Assembly (NCBI RefSeq): GCF_011806405.1
Contig: NZ_JAATOW010000004.1
Span: forward strand, 172,301 to 236,300
Length of the DNA stretch: 64,000 nt
Direction: 5' to 3'
Source of the DNA: Pseudooceanicola sp. HF7
GTDB lineage: Bacteria > Pseudomonadota > Alphaproteobacteria > Rhodobacterales > Rhodobacteraceae
The notes under the pieces were generated by a model that saw only the letters and a list, made by a program, of their open reading frames with translations, did no database searches and was not told the origin of the DNA. This document shows positions 61,658 through 64,000 of this stretch, piece after piece. Numbering within the stretch: position 1 is the stretch's first letter; each line of letters starts with the position of its first letter. Both the position numbers and the translations under genes were made by a program.

Positions 61658-64000
61658 TCGGGCCAGGGATGGCGGGGATAGCGCCCCCGCATGTCCTTGC
61701 GCACATCCGCATAGGAATTGGTCCAGAAGCCGGGAATGTCCTGGGTCACCTGCACCGGCCGCCCGGCGGGCGAGAGCAGCGTGACCACCAGCGGGCGTCC
61801 GGCAACGGTGGGATGGCGGGTCTGGCCGAACATCTCCTGCAGGCGCAGCGAGATGCCGGGCGCCTCGCCGGCGTAATCGATCGGGATCTTGCGGCCCAGC
61901 GGCGTGGTGAAGGCCCCGGGGGCGGCGCGATCCAGGCTTTGCTTGCCTTCCCAGCCCAGCCGCGCCTCGAGCGCGGGCAGCAGGTCGAAGGCCTTCCACT
62001 CGCCCGCCGTGCGGGTGGTGCCCAGGAAGGGCAGCAGCCAGTCCTCCAGGCTCTCCATCAGCGCCGCGTCGGAGAAATCCCCAAGCTCCGGCACCAGCCG
62101 GACGCGGGCCAGGAACAGCCGTGCCTTTTCGCCCGGCAGCAGGCCCAGCTCCCGCACGCCGTCCAGCATGGCGCGGGCCACCTGGTCCTGCGGCGCATCC
62201 GTCCAGGCCTGGTCCGACAGGGCCAGCGCGCCGAAGCGCTCCTGCACCCGTGCCAGCACCCGGCGATCGCGGCGCGACCATTCGCAGAAGGCATGCTGCA
62301 CGATCTGGTCCGGGAAGAGGGCGCGCAGGGCGCTTTCGCTGATCTGAAGCGCCTGGCGGATGCGGGCCTCTCGCGGGTTGCCATCGGTATCGGTGACCAG
62401 GATCAGGCGCGCGCCGGCAAGCGGGTCCTCTTCGCTGAGCACGGCGCCCTTGCCCCCCGAGAGCAGGTAGCGCGGAGCAGAGCCGGGGCGGCGCAGGCCG
62501 ATGCGGTCGGGATAGGCCAGGGCGGCCATCTCTGCGGGGCTGAGGGCGGGGCCGGCGGGCAGATCGCGCGCCAGGCGCTTGGCCTCTGTCCGGATGCGCT
62601 GCACCGCGCCGGCATCCGCCCCGTGATCGCGGCTGCCCCCCAGCGCCCTCAGGCGCAGCGTCAGGTCCACGGGCGCACCCCGCCCCAGCGGATCGCGGTC
62701 CGCCAGCAGCGCGGCCAGCTCTGCCGCGCCGCGCCCGGCGACCGCCAGCATATGGGCCAGTCGGGGATGCAGCGGCAGGGCGGCCAGCTTGCGGCCATGG
62801 GCGGTGATCTGCCCCCGGCCATCCAGCGCGCCCAGCATCTGCAAGAGCGCCTGGGCCTCGGCATAGGCGCCCTCGGGCGGCGGCGTGAGAAAGGCCAGCG
62901 CCTGCGGCCCCGCGCCCCAGAGCGCCAGTTCCAGCACCAGGCCGGACAGATCCGCGGCCTCGATCTCGGCCGGGGGATAGGCCGCCAACGCGCCCTCTTC
63001 GCCCTTTGTCCAGGCCCGCAGGCAAATCCCTTCGCTGACCCGGCCTGCCCGGCCGGCGCGCTGCGCGGCCTCCGCGCGGGAGACCTTCTCCGTCACCAGC
63101 CGCGACATGCCCGAGCCGGGATCGAACCGCGCCCGGCGTGCCAGCCCGGCATCGACCACGGCACGCACCTGCGGAATGGTCAGCGAGGTTTCCGCGATGG
63201 AGGTCGCCAGCACCACGTTGCGCCCCTCTTTCGGCGGGCGCAGGGCGGCCTGCTGATCGGCGAACTTCATCGCGCCATAAAGCGGGCGGACATGAACGCC
63301 CGCCGGCACACGCCCCTCGAGCGTGCGGGCCAGGCGGTTGATCTCTCCGGCGCCGGGCAGGAAGACCAACACGCCGCCATCGACGCGCCCCAGCGCCTCC
63401 AGCACCAGCTCCGCCACGGCGGGCCAAAGCTTCACCCCCTTGGGCAGGGGCGCGGGCGCATGGATCACCTCCACCGGATAGGCGCGCCCCTCAGAGGTCA
63501 CGACGGGAACATCGCCCATCAGCGCGGCCACGGGGCCCGCGTCCAGCGTGGCGGACATGGCCAGCAGCAGCAGGTCCTCGCGCAGGGCCCCGGCGATCTC
63601 AAGGCAAAGCGCCAGGCCAAGGTCGGCGTTCAGGGAGCGTTCGTGGAACTCGTCAAAGATCACCGCCCCCACGCCGGAAAGCTCCGGATCGGACTGGATC
63701 ATCCGGGTCAGGATACCCTCTGTCACCACCTCGATCCGGGTGCGACCGGAAACCTTGCTTTCGCCGCGCACCCGGTAGCCCACAGTCTCTCCGGCGCGCT
63801 CGCCCAGGGTCTCGGCCATGCGCTCGGCAGCGGCCCGCGCGGCCAGGCGGCGCGGCTCCAGCATAAGGATCCGTCCCGCGCAAAGGCCAGCCTCCAGCAT
63901 GGCCAGCGGCACGCGGGTGGTCTTGCCCGCGCCGGGCGGGGCCCCGTTCCTAGTTGTGAGGGGTGTAGGGGGCCGGGAGCTTGGGCGGCCCCCGCGGCCC
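61609..64000 (-). CDS. hrpB: HrpB-type ATP-dependent RNA helicase (start at or beyond window edge)
   Basis: The DEAH helicase frame stays open to the window edge (at least 797 codons). APPGAGKTTRVPLAML is motif I, FDEFHERSLNADL contains a DEFH box, SATLDAGPV motif III, and TSIAETSLTIPQVRAVVDAGL and AQRAGRAGRVSEG motifs V and VI, followed by HrpB-specific regions. Directly upstream of motif I (beyond ~63944) the normal HrpB N-terminus is not recognisable and another frame shows a stop, so the 5' end may be altered, rearranged or misassembled. The C-terminus is inside the 52-bp repeat. Confidence 0.88.
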   Translation of the reverse strand, partial: GRGGRPSSRPPTPLTTRNGAPPGAGKTTRVPLAMLEAGLCAGRILMLEPRRLAARAAAERMAETLGERAGETVGYRVRGESKVSGRTRIEVVTEGILTRMIQSDPELSGVGAVIFDEFHERSLNADLGLALCLEIAGALREDLLLLAMSATLDAGPVAALMGDVPVVTSEGRAYPVEVIHAPAPLPKGVKLWPAVAELVLEALGRVDGGVLVFLPGAGEINRLARTLEGRVPAGVHVRPLYGAMKFADQQAALRPPKEGRNVVLATSIAETSLTIPQVRAVVDAGLARRARFDPGSGMSRLVTEKVSRAEAAQRAGRAGRVSEGICLRAWTKGEEGALAAYPPAEIEAADLSGLVLELALWGAGPQALAFLTPPPEGAYAEAQALLQMLGALDGRGQITAHGRKLAALPLHPRLAHMLAVAGRGAAELAALLADRDPLGRGAPVDLTLRLRALGGSRDHGADAGAVQRIRTEAKRLARDLPAGPALSPAEMAALAYPDRIGLRRPGSAPRYLLSGGKGAVLSEEDPLAGARLILVTDTDGNPREARIRQALQISESALRALFPDQIVQHAFCEWSRRDRRVLARVQERFGALALSDQAWTDAPQDQVARAMLDGVRELGLLPGEKARLFLARVRLVPELGDFSDAALMESLEDWLLPFLGTTRTAGEWKAFDLLPALEARLGWEGKQSLDRAAPGAFTTPLGRKIPIDYAGEAPGISLRLQEMFGQTRHPTVAGRPLVVTLLSPAGRPVQVTQDIPGFWTNSYADVRKDMRGRYPRHPWPEDPTQADPTLRAKARK

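Noticed and set aside
61400..61784. Plus-strand frames over the 52-bp repeat
   Set aside because: Their repeats (RIRLRRIQVIYAL) are the DNA duplication read on the wrong strand.

Overview
The window is a high-GC chromosomal segment of an alphaproteobacterium, most likely a Rhodobacteraceae/Roseobacter-type organism. Pointers are the DUF1150 + small heat-shock pair, the tmk-holB-tatD-metallohydrolase block, the UbiK/Lgt/MidA/PgeF neighbourhood, a TRAP transporter operon, an Lrp gene beside trxB, and a sulfate adenylyltransferase/APS kinase fusion. Nearly all of it is dense, gene-coding chromosome. There is no prophage, CRISPR array or insertion sequence. The only mobile-type element is a REP-associated tyrosine transposase (RAYT) with its palindromes at 51.9-52.5 kb.

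Layout. 0-3 kb: the 3' end of a BisC/TorA-type molybdoenzyme, an atypical SDR, a D-amino-acid dehydrogenase and a convergent Lrp regulator. 3.3-9.2 kb: tRNA-Ser(TGA), a D,D-carboxypeptidase, tmk, holB, TatD, a PhnP-like hydrolase and an AEC transporter. 9.2-12 kb: a translationally coupled pair ending in a glycosyltransferase-like/sulfotransferase fusion. 12-21.3 kb: aroQ, then an RpiR-type regulator facing an operon of N-formylglutamate amidohydrolase-like enzyme, TRAP transporter, glutamine-synthetase-like ligase, aldehyde dehydrogenase and iron alcohol dehydrogenase. Together these read as uptake and breakdown of an amino alcohol (ethanolamine is the best guess) through gamma-glutamyl intermediates. 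21.4-27.5 kb: DNA glycosylase, lipoprotein, ubiK, lgt, midA-like, pgeF, Lrp and trxB. 27.7-31.6 kb: PAPS synthesis preceded in frame by a winged-helix domain, followed by two glycosyltransferases. 31.8-39.2 kb: DUF1150/Hsp20, purEK, phnM, GNAT and groESL under a CIRCE element.

39.4-51 kb: mixed housekeeping and unknown genes, including a 43-residue basic protein, a divergent TetR/MFS pair with a clear operator, a HAD phosphatase, a MaoC hydratase, DUF817 and tandem entericidin lipoproteins. 51-64 kb: cytochrome b561, RAYT plus REP palindromes, a base-composition outlier membrane protein, lepA, an alanine-repeat protein, a Tat-exported metallo-hydrolase, a low-molecular-weight phosphatase, a sirtuin, a PCuAC-fold protein without metal ligands, rpmB, and an hrpB-type helicase running off the end.

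The intergenic DNA is unusually informative. It contains paired operators in front of the RpiR-controlled operon, a 29-bp nested TetR operator, an 11-bp-period tandem repeat found at two loci, a dispersed repeat of about 95 bp containing a terminator found at two loci, a 52-bp tandem duplication spanning the hrpB stop codon, and many clear intrinsic terminators. All functional calls come from reading the sequence and remembered family motifs; no database search was run.
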